This document shows, piece by piece, positions 43,510-53,415 of a stretch of DNA of 64,000 nucleotides. The notes beneath the pieces were generated by a model, which was not told the origin of the DNA, did not search any database, and saw only the letters and a program-made list of their open reading frames with translations. The translations under genes were made by a program, and so were the position numbers. Source of the stretch: Candidatus Thiodiazotropha sp. (ex Monitilora ramsayi) (lineage in GTDB: Bacteria > Pseudomonadota > Gammaproteobacteria > Chromatiales > Chromatiaceae); assembly GCA_025655595.1 (NCBI GenBank), contig JAHXIO010000005.1:496001-560000 (forward strand). Reading direction: 5' to 3'. Numbering within the stretch: position 1 is the stretch's first letter; each line of letters starts with the position of its first letter.

Positions 43510-44949
43510 ATGGCGTCACAGAGACAACAACAACTCTCTGTTTTAACGATGAGCACCCTGGCATTTACTGCCTGTTTCGCAGTCTGGGTGATGTTCTCCA
43601 TCATCGGTATTCCGATCAAGGAGCTGCTCTCGTTAAACGAGACCCAGTTCGGTGTATTGATTGCCACACCCATCCTTACCGGCTCGCTGGCACGTCTCCC
43701 CGTCGGCATGCTGACCGATAAGTATGGCGGACGCATCGTCTACTTCCTGTTGATGCTCACCACTATTCTGCCGCTCTATCTGATTGGCGAGGCGACTCAG
43801 TATTGGCAGTTTCTTGTACTCGGGCTCTTTGTCGGTATCGCGGGTGCCTCCTTCTCCGTGGGTATTGCTTATACAGCGCGCTGGTTCACTAAGGAGAAGC
43901 AGGGCTTTGCCATGGGGATCTTCGGTGCCGGTAACGCCGGTGCTGCGCTGACCAAGTTCGTAGCGCCCTCAATAGTTGTCGCTTACGGCTGGGAGACGGT
44001 ACCGAAGATCTATGCCATCGGTATGTTCGTGGTGGTGGTGGTTTTCTGGATGTTTACTTTCTCGGATCCGAAACACAAAGTCGGTTCGCACGTCACGCTG
44101 AAGAACCAACTGCAGTTGCTCAAGGATCCCAATATCTGGAAGTACATGCAGTACTACTCGTTGGTGTTCGGTGGCTTTGTCGGGTTGTCGTTGTGGATGA
44201 CGAAGTACTACATCGCCGAGTATGGATTCGACATTACCACTGCCGCACTCCTGGCCTCGATCTTTGTCTTGCCGTCCGGAGTGATCCGCGCCCTCGGTGG
44301 TTGGTTTTCAGATAAGTTCGGTGCCTACAAGGTAACCTGGTGGGTGATGTGGATCTCCTGGGTCTGCCTCTTCATTATGTCCTATCCGCAGACCGAGATG
44401 GTGGTGAAGACCATCAACGGCGATGTCAGTATCGGTGTGGGTCTCAACGTCTGGGTCTTCACCGCACTGTTGTTTGTGGTCGGCATTGCCTGGGGTTTCG
44501 GCAAGGCCTCGGTATTCAAGTTTCTCTCCGACGAGTACCCGGACAATATCGGCGTCGCCTCCGGCATCGTCGGTCTCGCCGGCGGTATGGGCGGCTTTCT
44601 GCTTCCCATCATGTTCGGCGCCCTGATCGATTTCACCGGCATCAACAGCGTGGTCTTCATGTTGCTCTACGGTGCCACCTGCGTCTCCCTGGTCTGGATG
44701 CACTACACCTTCGCCAAGGAGCGTCAGGAGGAAGAGAAGCAGGCTGCCCAGCAGCACGCCTACGACGCCTATGTCCGTGCCCATGAGAATCCTGGAGAGT
44801 ACGCAGCCGCCCGCGCCGCCATGGAGCAGGCCGATCTGCTCGAGCAGCTGATGGCCAAGTACGCCGAAGCACGAAGAGTGGCGGAACTGGAGGCGGAGAA
44901 GATCCGTACCGGTCAGTTGCGCGTTCAGCCTGCTGACGTTCTCGAATAA
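43510..44949 (+). CDS. narK1: NarK1-type nitrate transporter (MFS)
   Basis: 479 aa with twelve membrane segments. NNP motifs include GILIATPILTGSLARLPVGMLTDKYGGR, the glycine-rich AGASFSVGIAYTARWF and GNAGAALTKFVAPSIV, and FKFLSDEYPDNIGVASGIVGLAGGMGGFLLP. NarK1-type members are thought to act as nitrate/proton symporters. The C-terminal ~75 residues form an unusual Ala/Glu-rich coiled-coil tail beyond the transporter fold. First gene of the nar operon; AAGGAGGG precedes the ATG. Confidence 0.93.
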   Translation: MASQRQQQLSVLTMSTLAFTACFAVWVMFSIIGIPIKELLSLNETQFGVLIATPILTGSLARLPVGMLTDKYGGRIVYFLLMLTTILPLYLIGEATQYWQFLVLGLFVGIAGASFSVGIAYTARWFTKEKQGFAMGIFGAGNAGAALTKFVAPSIVVAYGWETVPKIYAIGMFVVVVVFWMFTFSDPKHKVGSHVTLKNQLQLLKDPNIWKYMQYYSLVFGGFVGLSLWMTKYYIAEYGFDITTAALLASIFVLPSGVIRALGGWFSDKFGAYKVTWWVMWISWVCLFIMSYPQTEMVVKTINGDVSIGVGLNVWVFTALLFVVGIAWGFGKASVFKFLSDEYPDNIGVASGIVGLAGGMGGFLLPIMFGALIDFTGINSVVFMLLYGATCVSLVWMHYTFAKERQEEEKQAAQQHAYDAYVRAHENPGEYAAARAAMEQADLLEQLMAKYAEARRVAELEAEKIRTGQLRVQPADVLE

Positions 44950-44986
44950 ACCTAGCCGTAAACAAATTTAGTTGGAGGAGCAAGCA

Positions 44987-46594
44987 ATGGCAGATATCAC
45001 TACCTGGAACCCCGAGGACTCCCGATTCTGGGAGTCCACGGGTAAGAGACAAGCCAACCGCAATCTGTGGATATCCATCCCCAGCCTGCTGTGCGGTTTT
45101 GCGGTCTGGCTCTACTGGGGCATCATCACGGTGCAGATGCTCAACTTGGGCTTTCCGTTTGCCAAGGCGGAACTCTTTACCCTTGCGGCCATCGCCGGCC
45201 TGACCGGCGCGACCCTGCGTATTCCGTCCAGCTTCTTTATCCGTATCGCGGGTGGCCGGAATACCATTTTCTTCACCACCGCACTGCTGATGCTTCCGGC
45301 AGTCGGAACCGGGTTTGCCCTGCAGGACCCGAACACCCCGCTGTGGGTGTTCCAGGTGCTAGCATTCCTGTCCGGTTTTGGTGGCGGTAACTTTGCCTCC
45401 TCCATGTCCAATATCAGCTTCTTCTTTCCGAAGCGGATGCAGGGCCTGGCGCTGGGTTTGAACGCGGGCCTGGGTAACGCGGGCGTTACTACCATGCAGA
45501 TCCTGATCCCATTGGTGATGACCTTCGGTATCTTCGGCGGTGAGCCGATGATTCTGCAGAACACCTCCGGCACCCTGATCGGCAAGATCCCGGCCGGTTC
45601 TGAAACCTACATCCACAATGCCGGTTTCGTCTGGTTGCTGTTGTTGATCCCTCTGGCCTTCGCCGGTTGGTTCGGCATGAACAACATCCGTACGGACGAG
45701 GTGTCGCCGCACATAGGCTCCGCCGGCGGTGCCATGTCGAAGATCACCGGCATGTTGATCATCGGTTTCATCACCGCGGCAGCCGGTCTCTACATCATCC
45801 TGCCGGCACCGACTGGCCTGGGTGCGCCGGGCTGGGCCAAGTGGCCGGTTATTGCCGGCATCCTGTTCGCCACGGTCATGCTGATGAAGATGATCCCGGG
45901 TGACATCAAGCCGAACCTGCAACGCCAGTTCAAGATCTTCAGCAATAAGCATACCTGGGTCATGAGTATCATCTACACCATGACCTTCGGCAGCTTTATT
46001 GGTTATTCCGCTGGTTTTGCCCTGGCTATCAAGGTGGTGTTCGGCTTCTCCCACGTGATGGGGCCCGATGGCGTGATGAACCACGACATCGCCAATCCCA
46101 ACGGTCCTTCCGCATTGATGTACGCCTGGATGGGGCCATTCATCGGTGCCTTGATACGCCCGGTGGGCGGCTGGATCGCTGACAAGGTGGGTGGTGCAAA
46201 GGTAACCCAGTACGTGGCCATCGTAATGATTGCCTCGGCCCTTGGCGTTGCTTACTTCCTGCAACAGGCCTATTCATCGGCCACCCCGGAAGAGTTCTTC
46301 CTTCCCTTCCTGATGTTGTTTCTGGTGCTGTTTGCCGCGACCGGCATCGGTAACGGCTCCACTTTCCGTACCATCGCCATGGTGTTCCCCAAGGAACAGG
46401 CGGGTCCGGCCCTGGGTTGGACCTCCGCAGTGGCAGCTTACGGCGCCTTCATCATCCCCAAAGTGTTTGGTGAACAGATCAAGCTGGCGACCCCGGAGGT
46501 TGCGCTCTACGGCTTTGCCATCTTCTATTTCGTCTGCCTGCTGCTCAACTGGTGGTACTACCTGGGCCCCAAGGCGGAATTTAAAAATCCGTAA
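44987..46594 (+). CDS. narK2: NarK2-type nitrate/nitrite transporter (MFS)
   Basis: 535 aa from the ATG at 44987, eight bases after GGAGGAG; an upstream TTG overlaps the ribosome site. Twelve membrane segments with NNP motifs: TGATLRIPSSFFIRIAGGRN, FLSGFGGGNFASSMSNISFFFPKRMQGLALGLNAGLGNAG, GPFIGALIRPVGGWIADKVGGAKV and GIGNGSTFRTIAMVFPKEQAGPALGW. NarK2-type proteins work as nitrate/nitrite antiporters, so the pair can import nitrate and remove nitrite. It lies 37 bp after narK1. Confidence 0.93.
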   Translation: MADITTWNPEDSRFWESTGKRQANRNLWISIPSLLCGFAVWLYWGIITVQMLNLGFPFAKAELFTLAAIAGLTGATLRIPSSFFIRIAGGRNTIFFTTALLMLPAVGTGFALQDPNTPLWVFQVLAFLSGFGGGNFASSMSNISFFFPKRMQGLALGLNAGLGNAGVTTMQILIPLVMTFGIFGGEPMILQNTSGTLIGKIPAGSETYIHNAGFVWLLLLIPLAFAGWFGMNNIRTDEVSPHIGSAGGAMSKITGMLIIGFITAAAGLYIILPAPTGLGAPGWAKWPVIAGILFATVMLMKMIPGDIKPNLQRQFKIFSNKHTWVMSIIYTMTFGSFIGYSAGFALAIKVVFGFSHVMGPDGVMNHDIANPNGPSALMYAWMGPFIGALIRPVGGWIADKVGGAKVTQYVAIVMIASALGVAYFLQQAYSSATPEEFFLPFLMLFLVLFAATGIGNGSTFRTIAMVFPKEQAGPALGWTSAVAAYGAFIIPKVFGEQIKLATPEVALYGFAIFYFVCLLLNWWYYLGPKAEFKNP

Positions 46595-46694
46595 TCGTTA
46601 GCGAATGTGGACGGGCCTGCGTACCCCCCAAACCACAAGGTTGAGTCGGAGACTCCCAGGCCTTGGCAGGTCCGTTCCACCCTATTCTGACAGC

Positions 46695-46717
46695 GGGCGC
46701 CGGCAGTAGCGGCGCCC
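46695..46717 (+). promoter_or_regulatory. Intercistronic hairpin before narG
   Basis: GGGCGCC GGCAGTAGC GGCGCCC forms a perfect 7-bp G+C-rich stem ending three bases before the narG ribosome site GAGGAGA. It may protect or define the 5' end of the narGHJI part of the message. Confidence 0.5.
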
Positions 46718-46733
46718 AGAGGAGAAACGAATC

Positions 46734-49700
46734 ATGAGTCACTTTCTCGATCGCTTGAAATACTTCAAGAAAGTCGAAGAGACCTTTTCCGGCGGTCACG
46801 GCATCGTCACCGCCGAGGACCGACAGTGGGAAGACACCTACCGCAACCGCTGGCGCCACGACAAGGTGGTGCGCTCCACCCATGGCGTCAACTGCACCGG
46901 CGGCTGCTCCTGGAAAATCTACGTGAAGAACGGCCTGGTCGCCTATGAGATGCAGCAGACCGACTATCCGGAGACGCGCCCGGATCTGCCCAACCATGAG
47001 CCTCGCGGCTGTCAGCGCGGGGCCTCTTTCTCCTGGTATCTCTATAGCCCGCACCGTATCAAATACCCGCTGATCCGCGGCCGTCTGCTGGACCTCTACC
47101 GTGACGAGCGCAAGAGCGGCAAGGACCCGGTCGAGGCCTGGGCGAGCATCCAGGCCAATCCGGAAAAGCGCAAGAAGTACACCTCGGTGCGTGGACTCGG
47201 CGGTTTCGTGCGCAGTACCTGGGACGAGGTTGTAGAGATGATTGCCGCCGCCAACATCCACACCATTCAAAAGTGGGGTCCGGACCGTATCTACGGCTTT
47301 TCGCCGATACCGGCCATGTCCATGATCTCCTATGCGGCGGGTTCACGTTATCTGTCGCTGATCGGCGGCGCCTGCGGCTCCTTCTACGACTGGTATTGCG
47401 ACCTGCCTGCCGCCTCGCCGCAGGTGTGGGGCGAACAGACCGACGTGCCGGAGGCGGCCGACTGGTACAACTCGAAGTACATCATCATCTGCGGCGCCAA
47501 CCTGCCGATGACCCGGACTCCGGACGCCCACTTTGCCATCGAGTCACGCTACAACGGCACCAAGATCGTCTCCATGGCGCCGGACTATGCCGAGTACGTT
47601 AAGTTTGCCGATCTCTGGATGCCGGTCCGTCAGGGCACCGACTCCGCCGCCTTCATGGCGATGGGGCATGTGGCGCTCAATGAGTTCCACATCAAGAAGA
47701 AGGACCCCTATTTCCAGGAGTACGCGCGCAAGTACACCGACCTGCCGATGCAGGTGATGCTGAACAAGGACGGCGACCGTTACGTCTCCGGCCGCTTCCT
47801 GCGTGCCTCTGACTTTACCGGCAATATGGGCGAGGAGAACAACCCGGAATGGAAGACCGTGGTCTACGACGCCAAGTGCAAATCTTTCGTGGTGCCCAAT
47901 GGCTCGGTGGGCTTCCGCTGGGGCGAGGAGGGCAAATGGAACCTGCTGGAGAAGAACGCCAAGGACCAGTCCGAGATCGAGGCGGAGCTCTCCTGTATCG
48001 ATAGCCGTGACGCAGTGGTTACCGTCGCCTTTCCCCACTTCACCCAGGGTGAGGATTCGGTTCTGCTGCGAAACATCCCGGTGCGCAAGCTGAAATTGGC
48101 CGACGGCGAAGAGACCTATGTCTGCTCGGTGTTTGATCTGCAGGTGGCCCAGTACGGCATCGACCGTGGTTTGGGCGACAACCTGGCCACCTCTTACGAC
48201 GACGCAAGCGTGCCCTATACACCCGCCTGGACGGAGAAGGTGACAGGTGTCAAGCGCGCCGATCTGGAGCGTACCGGTCGCGAGTTTGCGGAGAACGCCT
48301 CCAAGACCCAAGGCAAGTCCATGGTCATCATGGGCGCGGCGATCAACCACTGGTACCACAACGACATGGGCTACCGCAGCATCATGAACCTGCTGCATAT
48401 CTGCGGCTGCGTCGGTCAGACCGGCGGTGGCTGGGCTCACTATGTAGGGCAGGAGAAGCTGCGTCCGCAGGCCGGCTGGGCGCCCATCGCCTTCGGTCTC
48501 GACTGGCACCGCCCGCCGCGCCATATGAACTCGACCACCTACTGGTACTTTCACACCGACCAGTGGCGCTACGAGAAGGTGCAGGCCGACAACATCCGCG
48601 GCGCTACCGCCGGCGACAGGTACAAGGGCTACCAGATCGGCGACTACAACGTGGTCTCCCAACGTCTGGGATGGCTGCCATCTGCTCCCCATTTCAACAA
48701 GAATCCGCTTGAGATCGTCGAGGAGGCGGAGGCTGCCGGTGCCACCGACGAGCAGGGTGTCTCCAGCTATCTGGCGGAGTCTCTGAAGAGCGGCAATACC
48801 GCTTTCGCCATCGAGGATGTGGATGCCGAGGAGAATCATCCGCGCAACCTCTTCGTCTGGCGCGCCAACCTGATCGGCTGCTCCGCCAAAGGCCACGAGT
48901 ATTTCCTCAAGCACCTGCTGGGCGCACAGAACGGCGTCATGCAGGAGGGTGTGGACGGCAAGAACTGCAAGGAGATCAAGTGGCGCGACAAGTCGCCTGC
49001 CGGCAAGCTGGACCTGATGGTGGATATCAACTTCCGCCTCAACTCCACCGGTGCCTACTCCGACATCATCCTGCCCACCGCCACCTGGTACGAGAAGGCC
49101 GACCTCAACACCACCGATATGCATCCCTTCGTGCATCCGCTGGGCAAGGCGGTCGATCCGGCCTTCGAATCCAAATCGGACTGGCAGATCTTCAAGACCA
49201 TCGCCAAGAAGTTCTCGGAGCTGGCCGAGACTCATCTCGGTGTGCGGAAGGATGTGGTCTCCCTGCCCATGCAGCACGACTCCCCCATGGCCATGGCCCA
49301 ACCCTTCGGCGAGGTCAGGGACTGGAAGCGCGGCGAGTGCGAACTGATTCCCGGCAAGACGGCGCCGCTGTTCAAGGTGGTGGAGCGCGACTACCCCAAT
49401 ACCTATAAGAAGTTCACCTCTGTGGGTCCGCTGATGAACAAGCTGGGCAACAACGTCAAGGGACTGGACTGGAACACCGACATGGAGATCGAACAGCTGT
49501 GTGATCACAACGGTGTGATCACCGAGGAGGGTGTCTCCAAGGGGCGGCCGTCCCTGATGGAGGATGTACAGGTCTGCGACACCGTGCTGCAGATGGCGCC
49601 GGAGACCAACGGCGAGGTGGCGCACAAGTCCTGGTCGGCGCTGTCGAAGAAGACCGGCATCGACCACAGCCATCTCTACGAGGGTCGTCACGAGGAGAAG

Positions 49701-50495
49701 ATCCGCTACAAGGATATCCTGGCGCAGCCGCGCAAGATCATCACCGCGCCCACCTGGTCCGGCATCGAGTCGGAAGAGGTGAGTTACACCGCGGGCTATA
49801 CCAATATCCATGAGCATATTCCCTTCCGCACCCTGACCGGGCGCGCCTCCTTCTACCTGGACCACGAGTGGATGCGGGATTTTGGTGAGGGGCTTTGCTG
49901 CTTCCGGCCGCCTGAGGATCTCGGCGCGCACACCAACCTGCCGCATAACCTGGCGAATAAACTGAAGGGCAAGAAGACCCTGACCCTGAACTGGATCACT
50001 CCGCACTCCAAGTGGGGCATCCACTCCTCTTACCAGGACAACCTGCGCATGCTGACCCTGTTCCGTGGCGGCCCCTACTTCTGGGTCAACGAGGACCAGG
50101 CCAGGAGCATCGGCCTCAAGGACAACGACTGGGTGGAGGCGGTCAACGCCAACGGCGCCACCGTGGCACGAGTGGTGGTCTCCCAGCGAGTACCCGAGGG
50201 GATGGCGCTCATGTATCACGCACAGGAGAAGAACGTGAATGTGCCCGGCTCCAATACCACCGGTAAGCGTGGCGGCATCCTCAACTCGGTGACCAAGGTG
50301 GTGATGAAACCCACCAACATGATCGGCGGTTACGCCCAGTTGAGCTACTCGTTCAACTACTACGGCACGGTGGGCAGTCAGCGCGACGAGTACGTCATCG
50401 TGCACAAGATCGAGGATCGCGACGTCGATTGGCTGGAACGACCGCTCACACCCGAGCGCGAAGCCCAGCTCAACCCGGAAGGCATCAACAACTGA
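46734..50495 (+). CDS. narG: Respiratory nitrate reductase alpha subunit
   Basis: 1253 aa, normal length. The N-terminus has the FS0 [4Fe-4S] ligands in HGVNCTGGCSWKIYVKNG and EPRGCQRGASFSWYLYSPHRIKYPLIRGRL; the molybdenum-cofactor ligand Asp region YDWYCDLPAASPQ and QTDVPEAADWYNSKYIIICGANLPMTRTPDAHF match the NarG family. There is no Tat leader longer than the usual short one, so it is the cytoplasmic membrane-bound enzyme that reduces nitrate to nitrite with quinol electrons through NarH and NarI. Confidence 0.98.
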   Translation: MSHFLDRLKYFKKVEETFSGGHGIVTAEDRQWEDTYRNRWRHDKVVRSTHGVNCTGGCSWKIYVKNGLVAYEMQQTDYPETRPDLPNHEPRGCQRGASFSWYLYSPHRIKYPLIRGRLLDLYRDERKSGKDPVEAWASIQANPEKRKKYTSVRGLGGFVRSTWDEVVEMIAAANIHTIQKWGPDRIYGFSPIPAMSMISYAAGSRYLSLIGGACGSFYDWYCDLPAASPQVWGEQTDVPEAADWYNSKYIIICGANLPMTRTPDAHFAIESRYNGTKIVSMAPDYAEYVKFADLWMPVRQGTDSAAFMAMGHVALNEFHIKKKDPYFQEYARKYTDLPMQVMLNKDGDRYVSGRFLRASDFTGNMGEENNPEWKTVVYDAKCKSFVVPNGSVGFRWGEEGKWNLLEKNAKDQSEIEAELSCIDSRDAVVTVAFPHFTQGEDSVLLRNIPVRKLKLADGEETYVCSVFDLQVAQYGIDRGLGDNLATSYDDASVPYTPAWTEKVTGVKRADLERTGREFAENASKTQGKSMVIMGAAINHWYHNDMGYRSIMNLLHICGCVGQTGGGWAHYVGQEKLRPQAGWAPIAFGLDWHRPPRHMNSTTYWYFHTDQWRYEKVQADNIRGATAGDRYKGYQIGDYNVVSQRLGWLPSAPHFNKNPLEIVEEAEAAGATDEQGVSSYLAESLKSGNTAFAIEDVDAEENHPRNLFVWRANLIGCSAKGHEYFLKHLLGAQNGVMQEGVDGKNCKEIKWRDKSPAGKLDLMVDINFRLNSTGAYSDIILPTATWYEKADLNTTDMHPFVHPLGKAVDPAFESKSDWQIFKTIAKKFSELAETHLGVRKDVVSLPMQHDSPMAMAQPFGEVRDWKRGECELIPGKTAPLFKVVERDYPNTYKKFTSVGPLMNKLGNNVKGLDWNTDMEIEQLCDHNGVITEEGVSKGRPSLMEDVQVCDTVLQMAPETNGEVAHKSWSALSKKTGIDHSHLYEGRHEEKIRYKDILAQPRKIITAPTWSGIESEEVSYTAGYTNIHEHIPFRTLTGRASFYLDHEWMRDFGEGLCCFRPPEDLGAHTNLPHNLANKLKGKKTLTLNWITPHSKWGIHSSYQDNLRMLTLFRGGPYFWVNEDQARSIGLKDNDWVEAVNANGATVARVVVSQRVPEGMALMYHAQEKNVNVPGSNTTGKRGGILNSVTKVVMKPTNMIGGYAQLSYSFNYYGTVGSQRDEYVIVHKIEDRDVDWLERPLTPEREAQLNPEGINN

Positions 50496-50530
50496 GCCTG
50501 CGTCCAACCAACGAATAGTGAGACGAAACG

Positions 50531-52084
50531 ATGAATATACGTGCACAAATCGCGATGGTGCTGAACCTGGACAAATGTATCGGTTGCCATACTTGTTCGG
50601 TCACCTGTAAGAATATCTGGACCAACCGCAAGGGCATGGAGTACGCCTGGTTCAACAACGTCGAGTCCAAGCCCGGTGTCGGTTACCCCAAGCAGTGGGA
50701 GAACCAGGGTAAGTGGCGCGGCGGCTGGGTGAAGCAGGACGGCAGGCTGGAGCTTCGCGCCGGCGGCCGCACCAGCAAGCTGCTCAACATCTTCGCCAAT
50801 CCCGACATGCCGGAGATCGACGACTACTACGAGCCATTCGATTACGACTACCCCAAGTTGCAGAACAAGCCGCTCTCCGAGGCCTGCCCGACGGCGCGTC
50901 CGGTGTCGCAGATCACCGGTCAGCAGATGGAGAAGATCCATTGGGGCCCCAACTGGGAGGACGACCTGGCCGGCGAGTTCGAGAACCGCTCTCAGGACAA
51001 GAACTTCGACGGCATCCAGAAGCAGATGTACAAGGATTTCGAGAAGACCTTCCACATGTACCTGCCCAGGCTCTGCAATCACTGTCTGAATCCGGCCTGT
51101 GTCGCCAGTTGTCCCTCCGGCGCTATCTATAAACGTGAGGAGGACGGTGCGGTACTGATCGACCAGGACCGCTGTCGCGGCTGGCGGATGTGCGTCAGTG
51201 CCTGTCCCTATAAAAAGATCTACTACAACTGGGAGTCAGGCAAGTCGGAGAAGTGCATCCTCTGCTATCCGCGTGTCGAGTCGGGCATGCCTACCGCATG
51301 CGCCGAGTCCTGCGTCGGCCGTATCCGTTACATGGGCGTGGTGCTCTACGATGCCGACAAGATCAGCGATACCGCCGGCACGGACAACGAGCAGCGGCTC
51401 TATCGGCAGCAACTCGACATGTTCCTCGACCCCAACGATCCCGAGGTGATCCGCCAGGCGCTGGATGCCGGTATTCCCCAGCAGTGGATCGATGCCGCGC
51501 AGAAGTCGCCGGTCTACAAGATGGCCGTGGAGTGGAAAATCGCTTTTCCCATCCACCCCGAGTTCCGCACCCTGCCCATGATGTGGTACGTGCCGCCGCT
51601 GTCGCCGGTGCAGACTCAGATCGATCAGGACAACCTGCCCACCGAGGCGGATGGTGTCATTCCCAAGGTGGACGCCCTGCGCTTCCCGGCGCGCTATCTG
51701 GCCAACCTGCTGACCGCGGGAGACGAGGCGCCGATCATCAGTGCGCTGCACCGCATGATCGCAATGCGCAGCAACCAACGTTCCAAGGCGATCGAAGGTG
51801 AGCCGAATCATGCAGTGCTGGAGGCCGTGGGTCTGACCGAGGAGCAGGCGGAGGAGATGTACCGGATGCTCGGTATCGCCAATTACGACGACCGCTTCGT
51901 CATCCCCACCGCTCATGAAGAGATGGTGCAGGAGGACCCCTACGCCTTCCAGGGTCAGAACGGTTTTGCCGCCGGTAACGTCAGTGCCCAGGGCAGTGAC
52001 GGCGGTCAGGGGGTCACCCTGTTCCCGGCCCCGCGCAAGCGTACCCATACCCCGCAGGGCATACAGCCCCGCAAGAGAGTTTAA
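50531..52084 (+). CDS. narH: Respiratory nitrate reductase beta (iron-sulfur) subunit
   Basis: 517 aa. Four cysteine groups are visible: CIGCHTCSVTCKNIW, CNHCLNPACVASCPSG, CRGWRMCVSACPYKK (Trp in place of one Cys, giving the [3Fe-4S] centre) and CILCYPRVESGMPTACAESCVGR. It carries electrons from NarI haems to NarG. It begins 35 bp after narG. Confidence 0.98.
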   Translation: MNIRAQIAMVLNLDKCIGCHTCSVTCKNIWTNRKGMEYAWFNNVESKPGVGYPKQWENQGKWRGGWVKQDGRLELRAGGRTSKLLNIFANPDMPEIDDYYEPFDYDYPKLQNKPLSEACPTARPVSQITGQQMEKIHWGPNWEDDLAGEFENRSQDKNFDGIQKQMYKDFEKTFHMYLPRLCNHCLNPACVASCPSGAIYKREEDGAVLIDQDRCRGWRMCVSACPYKKIYYNWESGKSEKCILCYPRVESGMPTACAESCVGRIRYMGVVLYDADKISDTAGTDNEQRLYRQQLDMFLDPNDPEVIRQALDAGIPQQWIDAAQKSPVYKMAVEWKIAFPIHPEFRTLPMMWYVPPLSPVQTQIDQDNLPTEADGVIPKVDALRFPARYLANLLTAGDEAPIISALHRMIAMRSNQRSKAIEGEPNHAVLEAVGLTEEQAEEMYRMLGIANYDDRFVIPTAHEEMVQEDPYAFQGQNGFAAGNVSAQGSDGGQGVTLFPAPRKRTHTPQGIQPRKRV

Positions 52085-52096
52085 GGAGGCATGACG

Positions 52097-52612
52097 ATGC
52101 AAGTCTATAAATTACTGGCGCGGTTGCTGGAGTACCCGGACACCGAACTGATGGTGCATATGCCGGAGATCATCAAGCGCGTGAAAAGCGACCAGGATAT
52201 CAGTGCGCAAGAGCGTGACGATCTGATGCAGTTCATCTCCTGGATGCAGTTGCACGATATGACCGGTATGCAGGCGGACTACGTGCAGACCTTTGACATG
52301 ACGCCGGAGCACGCCCTGCATCTGACCCACCACCTTTTCGGTGACGACCGCGGCCGCGGCCCGGCGTTGATCGATCTCATGGAGCACTATCGTGCCGAAG
52401 GGTTGGACATCGACCAACAGGAGATTCCCGACTATCTGCCACTGATCCTGGAGTACGCCTCTACCCTGGACGACATGCAGGCGCGGGTCTTTCTGGGCGA
52501 TGCCCGTAAGGTGATTACCGTGCTCGCGGAAAATCTTGAAAAGGCGGATAGCCCCTATGCACGGCTGCTGCGGATTATTGAAAATCGCGGCCAGCTGGGA
52601 CAGGCAGCTTGA
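52097..52612 (+). CDS. narJ: Nitrate reductase molybdenum cofactor assembly chaperone
   Basis: 171 aa from the ATG at 52097, seven bases after AAGGAGG; the ATG at 52091 is too close to that site. The TorD/NarJ-type helical protein shows LLARLLEYPD, the YVQTFDMTPEHALHLTHHLFGDDRGRGPALIDLMEHYRAEGL motif and YLPLILEYAS. It binds apo-NarG for cofactor and FS0 insertion. Confidence 0.96.
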   Translation: MQVYKLLARLLEYPDTELMVHMPEIIKRVKSDQDISAQERDDLMQFISWMQLHDMTGMQADYVQTFDMTPEHALHLTHHLFGDDRGRGPALIDLMEHYRAEGLDIDQQEIPDYLPLILEYASTLDDMQARVFLGDARKVITVLAENLEKADSPYARLLRIIENRGQLGQAA

Positions 52613-52623
52613 GGAGAACTTGA

Positions 52624-53319
52624 ATGAGCTTACATGATTTAGTATTCGGGGCTTACCCCTACATCGCCGGCGTGGTATTCCTCCTCGGCAGCTGGATTCG
52701 CTTCGATCGCGAGCAGTACACCTGGAAAGCGGACTCCAGCCAGCTGTTGAGCAACAAAGGGATGCGTCTCGCCTCCAACCTGTTCCACATCGGTATCCTC
52801 GGTATCTTTTTCGGCCACCTGGTTGGCATGCTGTTGCCTCATAGCTGGTTCCAGGCGCTGGGCATCTCCGACGTTTCCCATCAGTACATCGCTATCTATG
52901 CCGGCGGCATCTTCGGCATCATGTGCCTGGCGGGGGCGGCATTGCTCTTCATTCGCCGCATAAACAACCCACGGGTGAAAGCGGTGAGCCGTACGCGTGA
53001 TACCTTTGTTATCGGCTGGTTACTGGTCACTGTCGTTCTCGGTCTGAGTACCATCCTGGTCTCCTCCGGTCACGCCGCGCATGGCGATGTCTCGGAGATG
53101 ATCGCACTCACCGAGTATGTGAAGAGCATTGCCACCCTGAGCGTGGATCCCAGTCTGATCGCCAATGTGTCACCGATATTCAAGACCCACATGCTCTTCG
53201 GTATGACGGTCTTCCTGATCTTCCCCTTCACCCGTCTGGTGCATGTCTGGAGCGTGCCGGTGACCTATCTGGGCCGCGCCTACCAGATCGTGCGCGTGAA
53301 GCGGATCAGTATGAACTGA
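52624..53319 (+). CDS. narI: Respiratory nitrate reductase gamma subunit (cytochrome b)
   Basis: 231 aa with five membrane segments. Family motifs include FGAYPYIAGVVFLLGSWIRFDREQYTWKADSSQLL, RLASNLFHIGILGIFFGHLVGML with haem-ligand His residues, and KTHMLFGMTVFLIFPFTRLVHVWSVPVTYLGR with the second pair. It oxidises quinol at the periplasmic side and anchors NarGH. Starts 11 bp after narJ behind GAGGAG. Confidence 0.97.
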   Translation: MSLHDLVFGAYPYIAGVVFLLGSWIRFDREQYTWKADSSQLLSNKGMRLASNLFHIGILGIFFGHLVGMLLPHSWFQALGISDVSHQYIAIYAGGIFGIMCLAGAALLFIRRINNPRVKAVSRTRDTFVIGWLLVTVVLGLSTILVSSGHAAHGDVSEMIALTEYVKSIATLSVDPSLIANVSPIFKTHMLFGMTVFLIFPFTRLVHVWSVPVTYLGRAYQIVRVKRISMN

Positions 53320-53330
53320 TGGAGACTTCG

Positions 53331-53366
53331 CTCAGGCCCTTTCTGCTTATGGAGAGGGGGCCTGAG
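53331..53366 (+). terminator. Hairpin between narI and the DsrC-like gene
   Basis: CTCAGGCCC (53331-53339) pairs with GGGCCTGAG (53358-53366). There is no T tract after it. It probably reduces, rather than ends, transcription into the next two genes or protects the nar message. Confidence 0.5.
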
Positions 53367-53415
53367 TGAGAAATCAAAACGATATCTTGTTCAGTTGCAT
53401 GAATGAGGAAGCAGT

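Noticed and set aside
47544..50546. A 1000-codon open frame on the minus strand opposite narG
   Set aside because: It is the complement of a conserved G+C-rich gene with strong third-position bias; its translation is low-complexity (His/Val/Leu-rich) and matches no family.
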